Assembly: GCA_000828075.3 (NCBI GenBank)
Contig: JXCB02000023.1
Location: 342,596 to 406,595, forward strand
Origin: Tolypothrix campylonemoides VB511288
GTDB taxonomy: Bacteria; Cyanobacteriota; Cyanobacteriia; Cyanobacteriales; Nostocaceae
Length of the DNA stretch: 64,000 nt
Reading direction: 5' to 3'
Under the pieces are notes generated by a model. The model saw only the letters and a list, made by a program, of their open reading frames with translations, did not search any database and was not told the DNA's origin. The first letter of the stretch is position 1. Every line of letters starts with the position of its first letter. Made by a program: the position numbers and the translations under genes. Shown here piece after piece: positions 46,279 to 55,182 of this stretch.

Positions 46279-47460
46279 TCATGAACGCAACTCGGTATTA
46301 GAAATTATCCCTTGCAAACCCCTTACTAATCGCTCAATTCCTTCTTGTGCTGTTTCTTTTTGTAGCGCACCATAAGCGACGCGCAGATAGCATCCGTCAT
46401 CCATCCCAAAAGTTGTCCCTGGAATGACGGCTACTCTGTATTCGCGGATGAGTCGTTCGACTAGCTCAAAGGCGTTCATTGTAGTATGAACTTTAAGGAA
46501 AAAATAGAAAGCGCCATTAGCAGGGGCAATTGTACATAAGTCTTGTAAGCTGTTGAGATTAAGTACGATTTGCCTAACTTGGGCGATCGCCCCAATATGA
46601 TTCTTCAAATACTCGTCTTTTGCCTGCAACGCTCCTAAAGCTGCATACTGAGAAATTACAGGTGGACAAATCAGAATCGTATCTTGAACTTTTTTGACAG
46701 CGACAAGCAGGTGTTTGGGAATCACCATGTAGCCAATACGCCAGCTAGCAAAACCATAAGCTTTGGAAAGGCTAAACAGGGAAATAGTATACTCGCTACT
46801 TCCAGCGAATGCACCCGGAGAAACGTGTTTCACCCCATCGTAGGTGAAGTATTCATAAGCTTCATCGCTGATGTGGTAGATACCGCGATCGCGACAAATT
46901 TGATTTACTTCGCGCAACGCCTCTTGTGAATACACAGCCCCAGTAGGATTATTGGGGGAAATCGTCACAACTGCTCGTGTTTTTGGGGTGATAGCAGAGG
47001 CGATCGCCTCTGGGCGTAGCTGGTAATTTTCATTACATTTCACCAGCACCGGATGACAACCCGCCATTGTAATTGCCATTTCATGGTTGAAATAGTAAGG
47101 CGTATTGAGAATAATTTCATCTCCCACCGAAGTGATAGCGAGAATAGCGTTCATAAACGCCATATTGCTACCCGCTGTGACGACGATACAGTTTTCCTCA
47201 TCAATTTCAATACCGTTGAAGGCTTGCAATTTTGCTGCTAGTGCAGTTCGTAACAAGGGAATTCCCTCAACATCTTTGTATAAATGATTATTTGGTTCAG
47301 CAAGGAATTTCGATAAAAATTCTATGGCTTCGGGCGGTGGACTATAGGAAACAACGCCTTGTCCAAGAGAAATGGTTCCAGGACAGCTTTTAATCAGTTC
47401 CCCAACAACAGGAATAATAGGCGACTGTACCGCCGTCATGCGAGAGATCAGAGATTCCAT
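46279..47460 (-). CDS. Class I/II PLP-dependent aminotransferase
   Basis: The 393-residue enzyme shows the fold type I features: VVTAGSNMAFMNAILAI for cofactor phosphate binding, ISPNNPTGAVYSQEALR, ISDEAYEYFTYDG with the PLP-pairing Asp, and the Schiff-base lysine in SLSKAYGFASWRIGYM. The C-terminal Arg binding the alpha-carboxylate lies in DGCYLRVAYGAL. It belongs to the aspartate or tyrosine aminotransferase group, and the amino acid substrate cannot be set from sequence. Start is ATG 47460. It stands alone. Confidence 0.92.
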   Translation of the reverse strand: MESLISRMTAVQSPIIPVVGELIKSCPGTISLGQGVVSYSPPPEAIEFLSKFLAEPNNHLYKDVEGIPLLRTALAAKLQAFNGIEIDEENCIVVTAGSNMAFMNAILAITSVGDEIILNTPYYFNHEMAITMAGCHPVLVKCNENYQLRPEAIASAITPKTRAVVTISPNNPTGAVYSQEALREVNQICRDRGIYHISDEAYEYFTYDGVKHVSPGAFAGSSEYTISLFSLSKAYGFASWRIGYMVIPKHLLVAVKKVQDTILICPPVISQYAALGALQAKDEYLKNHIGAIAQVRQIVLNLNSLQDLCTIAPANGAFYFFLKVHTTMNAFELVERLIREYRVAVIPGTTFGMDDGCYLRVAYGALQKETAQEGIERLVRGLQGIISNTELRS

Positions 47461-47577
47461 GCAATGTCACATTTAAGCTAAATTCAATTTTCTCTTAAAA
47501 GTTCATCTCATAAAAACTCATGCCACTTAGACCAGCCTAGAATGCAAGATATAGCGTTTCTCATTTGGATGCAGTAC

Positions 47578-47713
47578 GATTTCTCCCCTCCTCGCGCTTC
47601 GGGGAGGGGGAGTATTTTCTCCCCCTCTCTGCTTGCGGAGAGGGGGCTGGGGGGTGAGGTTCCAATTCTCCCCCTCTCTGCTTGCGGAGAGGGGGCTGGG
47701 GGGTGAGGTTCCA
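47578..47713. repeat. Tandem CCCCCTCTCTGCTTGCGGAG hairpin repeats
   Basis: The unit CCCCCTCTCTGCTTGCGGAG with AGGGGGCTGGGGGGTGAGGT is present twice in direct tandem (about 47620-47662 and 47668-47712), each able to form a hairpin. A related CTCCCCTCCTCGCGCTTCGG hairpin precedes them at 47582-47610. Confidence 0.85.
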
Positions 47714-47772
47714 CTGTATTGCAACAAAAACAGAACCGCTACATATGATTGTTTCTTAACTCTTTACTTCTC

Positions 47773-48348
47773 ATGAACACTATTACCCTCAACCTCAAAC
47801 CTGTGATTGAATTAACTGACGAGCAATTTTATCAACTTTGTCAAAGAAATCCTGATGTAAAATTTGAACGCAATGCTAAGGGAGAACTTCTTATCATGTC
47901 CCCAACAGGAGGAGAAACAGGAAACCGTAATGCTGAAATTGTTGTTGATTTTGGAATATGGAATCGCCAAACTAAGCTAGGTAAAGTATTTGATTCTTCA
48001 ACTGGCTTTAAACTCCCTAATGGCGCTGATCGTTCTCCAGATGTCGCGTGGATAAAACAAGAAAGATGGGATACTCTCACACCCGAACAAAAAGAGAAAT
48101 TTCCTCCAATCGCCCCGGATTTTGTTTTAGAGTTAATGTCACCTTCTGATGATTTACAAAAAGTACAAGAAAAAATGCAAGAATACATGGAGAATCAAGT
48201 TAAACTCGGTTGGTTGATTGATAGAAAAACCCGCCGAGTAGAAATATATCGATTGGGGCAAGAAGTAGAAGTTTTGGAATCACCAACAGAATTATCGGGG
48301 GAAGATATCTTGCCTGGTTTTATTCTCAATTTGCAAACTGTCTTTTAA
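47773..48348 (+). CDS. Uma2-family (DUF820) putative endonuclease
   Basis: From ATG 47773 the 191-residue product has the Uma2 pattern: LIMSPTGGETGNRNAEIVVD, ADRSPDVAWIKQERWDTLTP, PDFVLELMSPSDDLQKVQEK and LGWLIDRKTRRVEIYR. The conserved Asp, Glu and Gln fit the PD-(D/E)xK nuclease fold. It is closely related to the copy at 62603-63187 and more distant from 31535-32260. The family is highly expanded in filamentous cyanobacteria and its role is uncertain. Confidence 0.85.
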   Translation: MNTITLNLKPVIELTDEQFYQLCQRNPDVKFERNAKGELLIMSPTGGETGNRNAEIVVDFGIWNRQTKLGKVFDSSTGFKLPNGADRSPDVAWIKQERWDTLTPEQKEKFPPIAPDFVLELMSPSDDLQKVQEKMQEYMENQVKLGWLIDRKTRRVEIYRLGQEVEVLESPTELSGEDILPGFILNLQTVF

Positions 48349-48410
48349 AGTTATGAACAATAAAAACTTAACACTAAGCCTCTTACAAAAGTCAAGAGTA
48401 ATGAAAATTA

Positions 48411-48472
48411 AACCACAGATGAACACAGATGCACACAGATGATTTATCTGTGTTCATCTGTGTGTATCTATG
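48411..48472. repeat. Dispersed ACCACAGAT inverted repeat, second copy
   Basis: AACCACAGATGAACACAGAT and ATCTGTGTTCATCTGTGTGT pair imperfectly, like the copy at 11823-11890. Confidence 0.8.
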
Positions 48473-48557
48473 CTTCTAAATATTCTTATCTTTTTACTTT
48501 TTACGAAAAGTCTAATAAGTACGGGCGCAAGGTATACACCCACGCATTCAGCAGTTT

Positions 48558-48896
48558 TTACGCCGATAATGGCGGTGGAAATTTTATATCAAAATTGAAT
48601 GGCTCAATATTTCCTGAACGATGAATCGGCAAAACATATTCTAGATTTTCATGGGGACGGGGAATAATGTGATGAGAAAGCACCTCACCACCATTCACTC
48701 GCAGTACCGCCTCTAGTCCTGCGGCTACAGCAACATTAACCTCACCCACTACCCCCCGGATCAGCACAGTAATTCGTCCTAAATCTGTATTTTCATACCC
48801 GACAAGGGTGATGCGAGCAGCTTTACACATAGCGTCCCCCGCTTCTACTGCTGCGGGAACGCCATAAACTTCAATCATCCCAAGTGCCAATGTCAT
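48558..48896 (-). CDS. Carboxysome shell hexamer protein, CcmK family
   Basis: The 112-residue BMC-domain protein closely follows CcmK: LALGMIEVYGVPAAVEAGDA, KAARITLVGYEN, VGEVNVAVAAGLEAVLRVNG and HHIIPRPHENLEYVLPI. The central pore loop, KIGS in major CcmK1/CcmK2, reads NTDL here (residues 36-39), so the pore should have different charge and width. A 20-residue tail rich in Phe, Ile and Pro (GNIEPFNFDIKFPPPLSA) is unusual. It stands alone, away from any ccm operon, as minor CcmK paralogues do. Which paralogue it is was not resolved. Confidence 0.92.
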   Translation of the reverse strand: MTLALGMIEVYGVPAAVEAGDAMCKAARITLVGYENTDLGRITVLIRGVVGEVNVAVAAGLEAVLRVNGGEVLSHHIIPRPHENLEYVLPIHRSGNIEPFNFDIKFPPPLSA

Positions 48897-49051
48897 GCTT
48901 ACCCACTCTAAACACTTGCTACAGCTTTTGCTTTTTCATCATGAAATTGTGTTAATAACTCATTCAAATTGTGATGATTAGAGCATACTCTTGCCTGAAT
49001 TCAGTTTAGCTTTTCCTTATTCAAATATTGACAAAATGTATTTATTATGTA

Positions 49052-49489
49052 TTAAATGCCTTTAAAAGGCTTAATCCAGCCGAGTTGCATGGCAGTATCT
49101 AAGAAAAATGCTGCCAACCCAAACCACAAAATACTCTCCGCTCCCAGAACCACAAAAGGCAAAACATCTTTAGAATAGGACAGCCCAACTTCTACCTGCG
49201 TCAAACCCCGTACTAAGGCAAATGCTAAGACTCCCCCAGCTTTCAATTGAGGATTTTTATCTGCGCGGATGATATAGCGGTAGGTAACGCCAAAGAGCAA
49301 ACCACAGAAACAGACAATTCCAACACTTACTAACCATTGCAAATTGAACGAATCGGTGGCTAGGCTGCCTAATTGCTCAAAATGTGTTGCTAGCACGAGA
49401 TTATTTACCAAAGTAGTCAGAAAAAAGGCTACAGTCAGGCATAAACCCGCTAGTATCCCAGCTTTAAGGGATTCAATGCGTTCTGCCAT
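49052..49489 (-). CDS. Conserved membrane protein (about 145 aa)
   Basis: I chose ATG 49489 (MAERIESLKAGILAG); a longer TTG frame to 49522 exists. About four membrane helices are visible: AGLCLTVAFFLTTLVNNLVL, WLVSVGIVCFCGLLFGVTYR, VLAFALVRGLTQVEVG and LPFVVLGAESILWFGLAAFF. The function of this cyanobacterial family is unknown. It is divergent from petN. Confidence 0.75.
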   Translation of the reverse strand: MAERIESLKAGILAGLCLTVAFFLTTLVNNLVLATHFEQLGSLATDSFNLQWLVSVGIVCFCGLLFGVTYRYIIRADKNPQLKAGGVLAFALVRGLTQVEVGLSYSKDVLPFVVLGAESILWFGLAAFFLDTAMQLGWIKPFKGI

Positions 49490-49595
49490 GAGTTGATGAT
49501 CGAAAATCTTGTTCACAGCCAAACTTTAGTTCAGAGCGTGGTTCTAGTATTATTGATATTAGAGACGTTTGCTAAATAAGATTAAAACTATCACT

Positions 49596-49685
49596 ATGGA
49601 CATTTTGACACTGGGTTGGGTTTCTTTGTTGGTTGTTTTCACTTGGTCAATTTCAATGGTAGTTTGGGGTCGCAACGGACTCTAA
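49596..49685 (+). CDS. petN: Cytochrome b6f complex subunit PetN
   Basis: A 29-codon gene encodes [20 protein letters not shown] then MVVWGRNGL, matching PetN (subunit VIII) almost exactly. PetN is a single membrane helix needed for assembly and stability of the cytochrome b6f complex, the electron carrier between the photosystems. The length of 29 residues is exactly the family's. It sits just seven bases before another small membrane-protein gene. Confidence 0.96.
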   Translation: MDILTLGWVSLLVVFTWSISMVVWGRNGL

Positions 49686-49692
49686 GAGAATC

Positions 49693-49899
49693 GTGGAAAG
49701 TCCATTCCTGAGTATTTTAGTTTTAGTTGCTGCAGTGCTGCTTGTCGCAGTGACAGGAGGGGTTGGTTATTTGACGCTTGCTGATTGGCGCGATCGCCGT
49801 CTGCGAGAAAAAGAAAAACGCGAAACACGAGGCACTACTCCTAAGAACACTGCTGCTAAGAAGACTGACTCTAAGAACACTGCTAAGAAGCGCAAATAA
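49693..49899 (+). CDS. Small single-helix membrane protein with basic tail (68 aa)
   Basis: A GTG start at 49693 opens a 68-residue frame, only seven bases after the petN stop. One membrane helix (FLSILVLVAAVLLVAVTGGV) is followed by YLTLADWRDRRLREKEKRE and a Lys/Thr/Asn tail coded by repeated AAGAACACTGC-like DNA. No family name is known to me. Co-transcription with petN suggests a thylakoid-membrane role, which is inference. Confidence 0.72.
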   Translation: MESPFLSILVLVAAVLLVAVTGGVGYLTLADWRDRRLREKEKRETRGTTPKNTAAKKTDSKNTAKKRK

Positions 49900-49924
49900 T
49901 TGCTTTTTTATCTCGCGCAAAGCG

Positions 49925-52900
49925 CTAAGATGCAGAGTGTTTCTTAGCGTTTTTGCGTCTTGGCGTGAATCCCTTCTTCTTCGTGCCTTTATGTCTTGGC
50001 GTAAATTTCTTCATTATCTGATCGCGTAGGCGACTAAGGTTGCTTTCCACTGCCTTTGTGTCGGGGTGTTCTGCTCCCAGCAGCTTGAGACAGATTTGCA
50101 GGGCTTGGTTGTATAGTGGTTCTGCCTCATCGTATCGTCCTTGGGATACGTACAATGCTGCTAAGTTGTTGAGACTGCGGGCTGTGTTGGGGTGTTCTTC
50201 TCCCAGCAGCTTCAAACAGATTTGCAGGGCTTGGTTGTATAGTGATTCAGCTTCATCGTACCGTCCTTGGGAATCGTACAACCCTGCCAAGTTGTTGAGA
50301 CTGGTGGCAGTATCGGGGTGTTCTTCTCCCAGCAGCTTCAAACAGATTTGCAGGGCTTGCTTGTATAGTGGTTCTGCCTCATCGTACCGTCCTTGGGATA
50401 CGTACAATGCTGCTAAGTTGTTGAGACTGGTGGCTGTGTCGGGGTGTTCTGCTCCCAGCACCTTCAAACGGATTTGCAGGGCTTGCTTGTATAAGGGTTC
50501 TGCCTCATTGTACCGTCCTTGGGATTGGTACAAGAGTGCCAAGTTGTTGAGACTGGTGGCTGTGTCGGGGTGTTCTGCTCCCAACACCTTCAAACAGATT
50601 TGCAGGGCTTGGTTGTATAGCGGTTCGGCTTCATCGTACCGTCCTTGGGATTGGTACAAGAATGCCAAGTTGTTGAGACTGGTGGCTGTGTTGGGGTGTT
50701 CTGCTCCCAGCACCTTCAAACAGATTTGCAGGGCTTGGTTGTATAGTGATTCAGCTTCATCGTACCGTCCTTGGGAATCGTACAACGCTGCCAAGTTGTT
50801 GAGACTGGTGGCAGTATCGGGGTGTTCTTCTCCCAGCACCTTCAAACAGATTTGCAGCGCTTGTTTCCATAGGGGTTCTGCTTTGCCGTACTCACCCTTT
50901 TCATAAAGCACAGCACCAAGCTTGTTAAGCCGTAAAGCAGCATCGGCGGTTTCTTCAAAATTACCGATTTGAACATGGGCGTTGTGGCGTTCTGCAAACT
51001 CATCCGCCGCATTATATTCCCCTATTCTTCGACAAAATTGAGTGAGGGCGTTGAGCAGTTGCAGGGTTTGAGGATGGCTGGGACTAAGGCGGATTTCTGC
51101 TGCATCAAGAGCTATCTGATACTGTTCGTAGGCTTTTTGGTATTTATGCTCTCCCATCTCTTGGTAAATATCGCCTAAAGACGCTTGGCAAGAGATAGCT
51201 AGAGGATGCTCGTCACCAGCATTGTTTTTAATGATTTCCAGCGCTTCTTGGCACAGCTGTTCGGCTGCATTCAGATTGTTGTTGTAAGCGTTTAACGAAG
51301 CAGCAGTATATTTCAGTTGAGCTAGTTGCAGCGGTTGGGTATCTGGATTAGATTGGAGTATCTGCAAAGCGCGTTGACTCAGATTCACTGCCTCTCGATA
51401 ATACCCCTGAGTTGCCGCAATTTCTGCTTGCCGATTCAAAACCTCAGCCACGTGTGACTCATTTGCACCTAGTTGAGCAGTACGTATGCGATACGCTTTT
51501 TGAGCAGCGTTGCTCGCATCAAAAGTTCGCTCTAGTTTCAAGTAAACACCAGCGAGTTCCAACTCCACAGTCGCAGCATCGAGACTTTCCCCCTGCTGTA
51601 AAGCTTGCCATTGGCTTCGCGCTGTCTCCAAAGCTTCCAACGCTTGCTCGTAATCACCCAAAGCAACGAGCGACTTACCCAGCAGTGTCCAAGCCAAAGC
51701 TCTTGTGGGGTGGGCATCTTGTCCGCCCTTGTTCAGCAAGAATTGCAACATCGAGACAATAGCCTGATGCCTTCCTTGTTGCTGGTGCACCGCCACCTGC
51801 TCTAAAAACCAAGCGATCGCCCTTTGTTGCTGCTGACTTTCCAACCCGTGATAAACTGCTTCTGCCAGCGCGGTTAATTGTAATTCTGGTTCTTGGTATT
51901 CTGCTTGATAATGCTCAAACAACCAGGTATTCACCGATTTCCGTAAGTCTTCTGGCTGGTTCTCTTGCAAATGCTCCTGCATCACCTGGTTCAAGCGCCA
52001 TCCTGAACCCGCCTCCTCAACATAAGGCGATGCGGTTATTTGAGAGAAGCGATCGCCCCAGCTATCCAACTGAAACTGCACCATCAGCTTTTCAAACAGT
52101 GGTTCATTCCAAGTGCGGCAGTGAGAAAGCACTTGCCACATCCGCCGTTCATCTGGCTGCCAAACTGCATCCCGCTGACGTAACACCTGGTTTAGATTCC
52201 GGGCAAAGTCTGTAACCTTCGGCTGACGCTGCTTTTTGATTGCTTGCCACGTCTCGATTCCTAGCCGCAAATAAAAGGGAATGCCTCCAGATGCCTGAAT
52301 AATAATTTGGCAAATCTGAGGTTCATTAATACCAAATTCTTCCAGAACCGCTTGACATTCTGCCTCAGCTAACGGGAGTATAGGAATATCATGGGTATCT
52401 CCTGTGAAATTGAGAGCTTCCTCTGAAAAAATAACCCACAGTACATTTGGATTCGGCTGTTCCAGCAGTTCCTCCAGCCAATCGCATCGCCCAAATTTAT
52501 CTACTAATTTTTCATAGCCATCTATAAAAATCACGGCTTTCTGCTTTGTTTGGCGCAGGTATCGCCGCAAGCCCCTTGCCAAAAACAAAGGCAGTATCTT
52601 GAGAATGTCATAGGGGCTGTCACATTCTTTCAGTTCTTGTAAATCTACACTGCCGCGCTCTTTCCACCACTGCCATATTTGGTCAGACTGCTTGATGAAA
52701 AACCAGCCCAGTTTAGCCAAGGCTTGTCCACCAGGTAGCAAATCCTTTGCCAGTTCCGTCAGCCCCTCCAACAAAGAAGGAGCCAGTTCAGCAGGATTCA
52801 TTTCCAGCATAGCATCAGCTAAATCCGTGGCATTGCTGATTTTTTCTGCCCAATCCATGCGATTAGCAGCTTCGGGTGAAGTTGTCACCACTAAAGGATT

Positions 52901-53236
52901 TGCTCCCGCACTGTAGATTCGATACGCCAAATCAAAGCAACTGAGATCAGCCCCACCCCGACGCAAATCCCCTCGTAGCTGAAGTACGGCTGGTTCAATT
53001 GGTTTACGCGCCAAACTGTAATTAAAGATTCCCTCTCCATCCAATCGGGCGGACACTGGATACTGTCGCTTCAAAGATTGAAAAAGTGACTTCGATAAAT
53101 TTGTTTTGCCAATACCTGATCGCCCATAGAAAACTAGTATATTTTGCGGCTTGTTGCCAAGAGTCGCTAGCGTTTCCTGTACCTGTTCTTGATACCTGTG
53201 GTGAGAAATCATCAATTTCTGCTGTTGTTTTGCCAT
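49925..53236 (-). CDS. STAND-type P-loop ATPase with long TPR array
   Basis: From ATG 53236 the product has about 1103 residues. An N-terminal P-loop (FYGRSGIGKT, residues 36-45) and Walker B (KAVIFIDGYEKL) define an AAA/STAND NTPase. A winged-helix-like part (residues about 360-440) and a long helical TPR region follow. The C-terminal third has seven nearly identical 42-residue kinesin-light-chain-type TPRs (ALQICLKVLGEEHPDTATSL). STAND-TPR proteins are signalling or defence-type sensors; no effector domain is seen. The last about 25 residues (FTPRHKGTKKKGFTPRRKNA) derive from a non-coding-type ACGCCAAGACGC repeat read in frame. Confidence 0.88.
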   Translation of the reverse strand: MAKQQQKLMISHHRYQEQVQETLATLGNKPQNILVFYGRSGIGKTNLSKSLFQSLKRQYPVSARLDGEGIFNYSLARKPIEPAVLQLRGDLRRGGADLSCFDLAYRIYSAGANPLVVTTSPEAANRMDWAEKISNATDLADAMLEMNPAELAPSLLEGLTELAKDLLPGGQALAKLGWFFIKQSDQIWQWWKERGSVDLQELKECDSPYDILKILPLFLARGLRRYLRQTKQKAVIFIDGYEKLVDKFGRCDWLEELLEQPNPNVLWVIFSEEALNFTGDTHDIPILPLAEAECQAVLEEFGINEPQICQIIIQASGGIPFYLRLGIETWQAIKKQRQPKVTDFARNLNQVLRQRDAVWQPDERRMWQVLSHCRTWNEPLFEKLMVQFQLDSWGDRFSQITASPYVEEAGSGWRLNQVMQEHLQENQPEDLRKSVNTWLFEHYQAEYQEPELQLTALAEAVYHGLESQQQQRAIAWFLEQVAVHQQQGRHQAIVSMLQFLLNKGGQDAHPTRALAWTLLGKSLVALGDYEQALEALETARSQWQALQQGESLDAATVELELAGVYLKLERTFDASNAAQKAYRIRTAQLGANESHVAEVLNRQAEIAATQGYYREAVNLSQRALQILQSNPDTQPLQLAQLKYTAASLNAYNNNLNAAEQLCQEALEIIKNNAGDEHPLAISCQASLGDIYQEMGEHKYQKAYEQYQIALDAAEIRLSPSHPQTLQLLNALTQFCRRIGEYNAADEFAERHNAHVQIGNFEETADAALRLNKLGAVLYEKGEYGKAEPLWKQALQICLKVLGEEHPDTATSLNNLAALYDSQGRYDEAESLYNQALQICLKVLGAEHPNTATSLNNLAFLYQSQGRYDEAEPLYNQALQICLKVLGAEHPDTATSLNNLALLYQSQGRYNEAEPLYKQALQIRLKVLGAEHPDTATSLNNLAALYVSQGRYDEAEPLYKQALQICLKLLGEEHPDTATSLNNLAGLYDSQGRYDEAESLYNQALQICLKLLGEEHPNTARSLNNLAALYVSQGRYDEAEPLYNQALQICLKLLGAEHPDTKAVESNLSRLRDQIMKKFTPRHKGTKKKGFTPRRKNAKKHSAS
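50065..50895. repeat. 126-base tandem repeat array coding for TPRs
   Basis: Units near 50089, 50215, 50341, 50467, 50593, 50719 and 50845 share ACAGATTTGCAGGGCTTG and GTACCGTCCTTGGGA with only a few changes, period 126 bases. They encode TPRs of the STAND protein. Confidence 0.92.
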
Positions 53237-53385
53237 AGCAACCCACTTGAGCAATCAACAATAGCCTTTTTCTCTTCTATCTTAGTATTACTTTTTACAT
53301 AGCAAAAAGCTTGCCTCAAGAGCATCATCCTCCCAAAGCAAGCTAACTCTTTTTTCCTCTGCGCCCTCTGCGCCTCTGCGGTTCG

Positions 53386-54789
53386 TTAAAGTTGCTTCAC
53401 TTCAGAAACCAACTTCGCCACCATATCCTTAGCGCTACCAAAGAGCATCGTAGTTTTATTCTTGTAGAACAACTCATTATCTACACCAGCAAAACCCGTA
53501 CTCATACCGCGCTTAATCACAATAGTCTGCTTCGCCCGATCTACTTCCAAAATGGGCATACCATAAATCGGGCTATTTGCATCACTTCGCGCCGCCGGAT
53601 TCACCACATCATTCGCCCCAATCACCAAAGCCACATCCGTCTGATCAAACTGGGGATTGATATCATCCATATCATGCAGTTGCTCGTAAGGCACATTCGC
53701 CTCCGCCAGCAACACATTCATATGTCCAGGCATTCTACCAGCAACCGGGTGAATCGCATACTTCACATCAACGCCCATGCGTTCGAGCTGATCTGCCAAC
53801 TCGCGTACGCTGTGCTGCGCCTGCGCTACCGCCATCCCGTAACCAGGAACAATCACCACGGAACGGGCATAACCCAACATCATCGCGCCTTCTTCTGGAT
53901 CGATGCTGCGGACGGTTTGATCGGTTGTTCCACCACCAGCAGCACCACCAGATGCACTTGCTGTGCCAAAAGCACTGAACAGCACACTGAATAGAGAACG
54001 GTTCATCGCCTTACACATAATCTCGGTAAGGATTAAACCAGATGCTCCCACCAAAGCACCAGCGATGATCAACATATTGTTCATCACCACAAAACCAGCA
54101 GCCGCCGCCGCTATACCCGACAACGAGTTCAACAGCGAAATCACCACAGGCATATCACCGCCGCCGATGGGGATGACAAACATGACACCCAGTACCAGAG
54201 AGACAGCAACCACTCCCAAGAATACGGGTAGGCTATCTGGTGTGATGATTAAATAGGCACTACCTGCCAGATATGCAATCAACAGAAGAGCGTTGATTGG
54301 TTGTTGCAAAGGAAATGTAATCGGGGTACCGCTGATTAAACCTTGCAACTTGGCAAATGCCAGCATACTACCTGTGAAGGTGACACCACCAATCAATACA
54401 TCCAACAGCATCGAGATGTTGACATCCAGGGGTATTCCTTCACCATTTCCCAGCAAGCGCCAGAATTCAGCGACTGCGACAAGTGCCGAAGCAGCACCAC
54501 CCAAGCCGTTGAGCAAACCTACCATTTGGGGCATTTCTGTCATTTGGACTTTGTAGGCGGCGATCGCCCCAATCAAAGATCCAATTGCCAACCCCAACAA
54601 AATCATCTCGTAGTTCAACACCTGCTGATCCAGCAATGTTGCCACAATTGCTAACAACATACCCACAGCTGCGACAACGTTACCTTGTCTGGCTGTCGCG
54701 GGTGAACCCAGCTTTTTCAAACCCAGAATGAATAAGGATGCAGCGACTAAATACGACAGCTGAATCCCAGTTGGTAAAAAGTCGCTCAC
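53386..54789 (-). CDS. pntB: NAD(P) transhydrogenase subunit beta
   Basis: The 467-residue protein has about nine N-terminal membrane helices and the NADP(H)-binding domain III: VIVPGYGMAVAQAQHSVREL, YAIHPVAGRMPGHMNVLLAE and DVALVIGANDVVNPAARSDA. With PntA it couples proton flow to hydride transfer from NADH to NADP+. Last gene of the pnt operon; its ATG overlaps the pntA2 stop by four bases (ATGA). Confidence 0.96.
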   Translation of the reverse strand: MSDFLPTGIQLSYLVAASLFILGLKKLGSPATARQGNVVAAVGMLLAIVATLLDQQVLNYEMILLGLAIGSLIGAIAAYKVQMTEMPQMVGLLNGLGGAASALVAVAEFWRLLGNGEGIPLDVNISMLLDVLIGGVTFTGSMLAFAKLQGLISGTPITFPLQQPINALLLIAYLAGSAYLIITPDSLPVFLGVVAVSLVLGVMFVIPIGGGDMPVVISLLNSLSGIAAAAAGFVVMNNMLIIAGALVGASGLILTEIMCKAMNRSLFSVLFSAFGTASASGGAAGGGTTDQTVRSIDPEEGAMMLGYARSVVIVPGYGMAVAQAQHSVRELADQLERMGVDVKYAIHPVAGRMPGHMNVLLAEANVPYEQLHDMDDINPQFDQTDVALVIGANDVVNPAARSDANSPIYGMPILEVDRAKQTIVIKRGMSTGFAGVDNELFYKNKTTMLFGSAKDMVAKLVSEVKQL

Positions 54790-55079
54790 GCCTTAATCTC
54801 CTTTTTCTTGAACATTTGCAACATTCTGTCTGTGACTAGGAAACCACCTACCACGTTAACCATTGCCAATATCACGGCAATCAATCCTAAAATGACTGAC
54901 AAATTCGTATCTTTAGCACCAGAAGCCACAATTGCCCCAAGTACAGCAATGCCAGAAATCGCGTTGGAACCTGACATTAAGGGCGTGTGGAGGGTTGGAG
55001 GAACTTTGTTGATAATTTCAAATCCTGTAAAGGATGCCAAAACAAACACAAATAAAGCGGCGAGTAATGCTTCTGTCAT
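54786..55079 (-). CDS. pntA2: NAD(P) transhydrogenase subunit alpha part 2
   Basis: The 97-residue membrane protein has three or four helices (AALFVFVLASFTGFEIINKV, NAISGIAVLGAIVASGA, LGLIAVILAMVNVVGGFLVT) and the TPLMSGSNAISG signature. It corresponds to the membrane segment of alpha that is fused to PntA1 in E. coli but separate in many bacteria. Overlaps pntB by four bases and follows pntA1 after a 103-base gap. Confidence 0.94.
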   Translation of the reverse strand: MTEALLAALFVFVLASFTGFEIINKVPPTLHTPLMSGSNAISGIAVLGAIVASGAKDTNLSVILGLIAVILAMVNVVGGFLVTDRMLQMFKKKEIKA

Positions 55080-55182
55080 CGATTAAAAAACTCCTGTTTG
55101 AAGGGAACCGCTGATGCACGCAGATGGATGCTGATAAAAACCAATCATCTGCAGTTAACATTCAAGGTTCTAACTCACTTTC

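Noticed and set aside
50040..50906. Long plus-strand open frame (288 codons) with internal repeats
   Set aside because: It is antisense to the TPR array of the STAND gene; its repetitive product simply mirrors the 126-base units.
49925..53236. Complete anti-phage defence system around the STAND ATPase
   Set aside because: No effector domain in the protein and the neighbours are petN and pnt genes, so a defence role is not supported.
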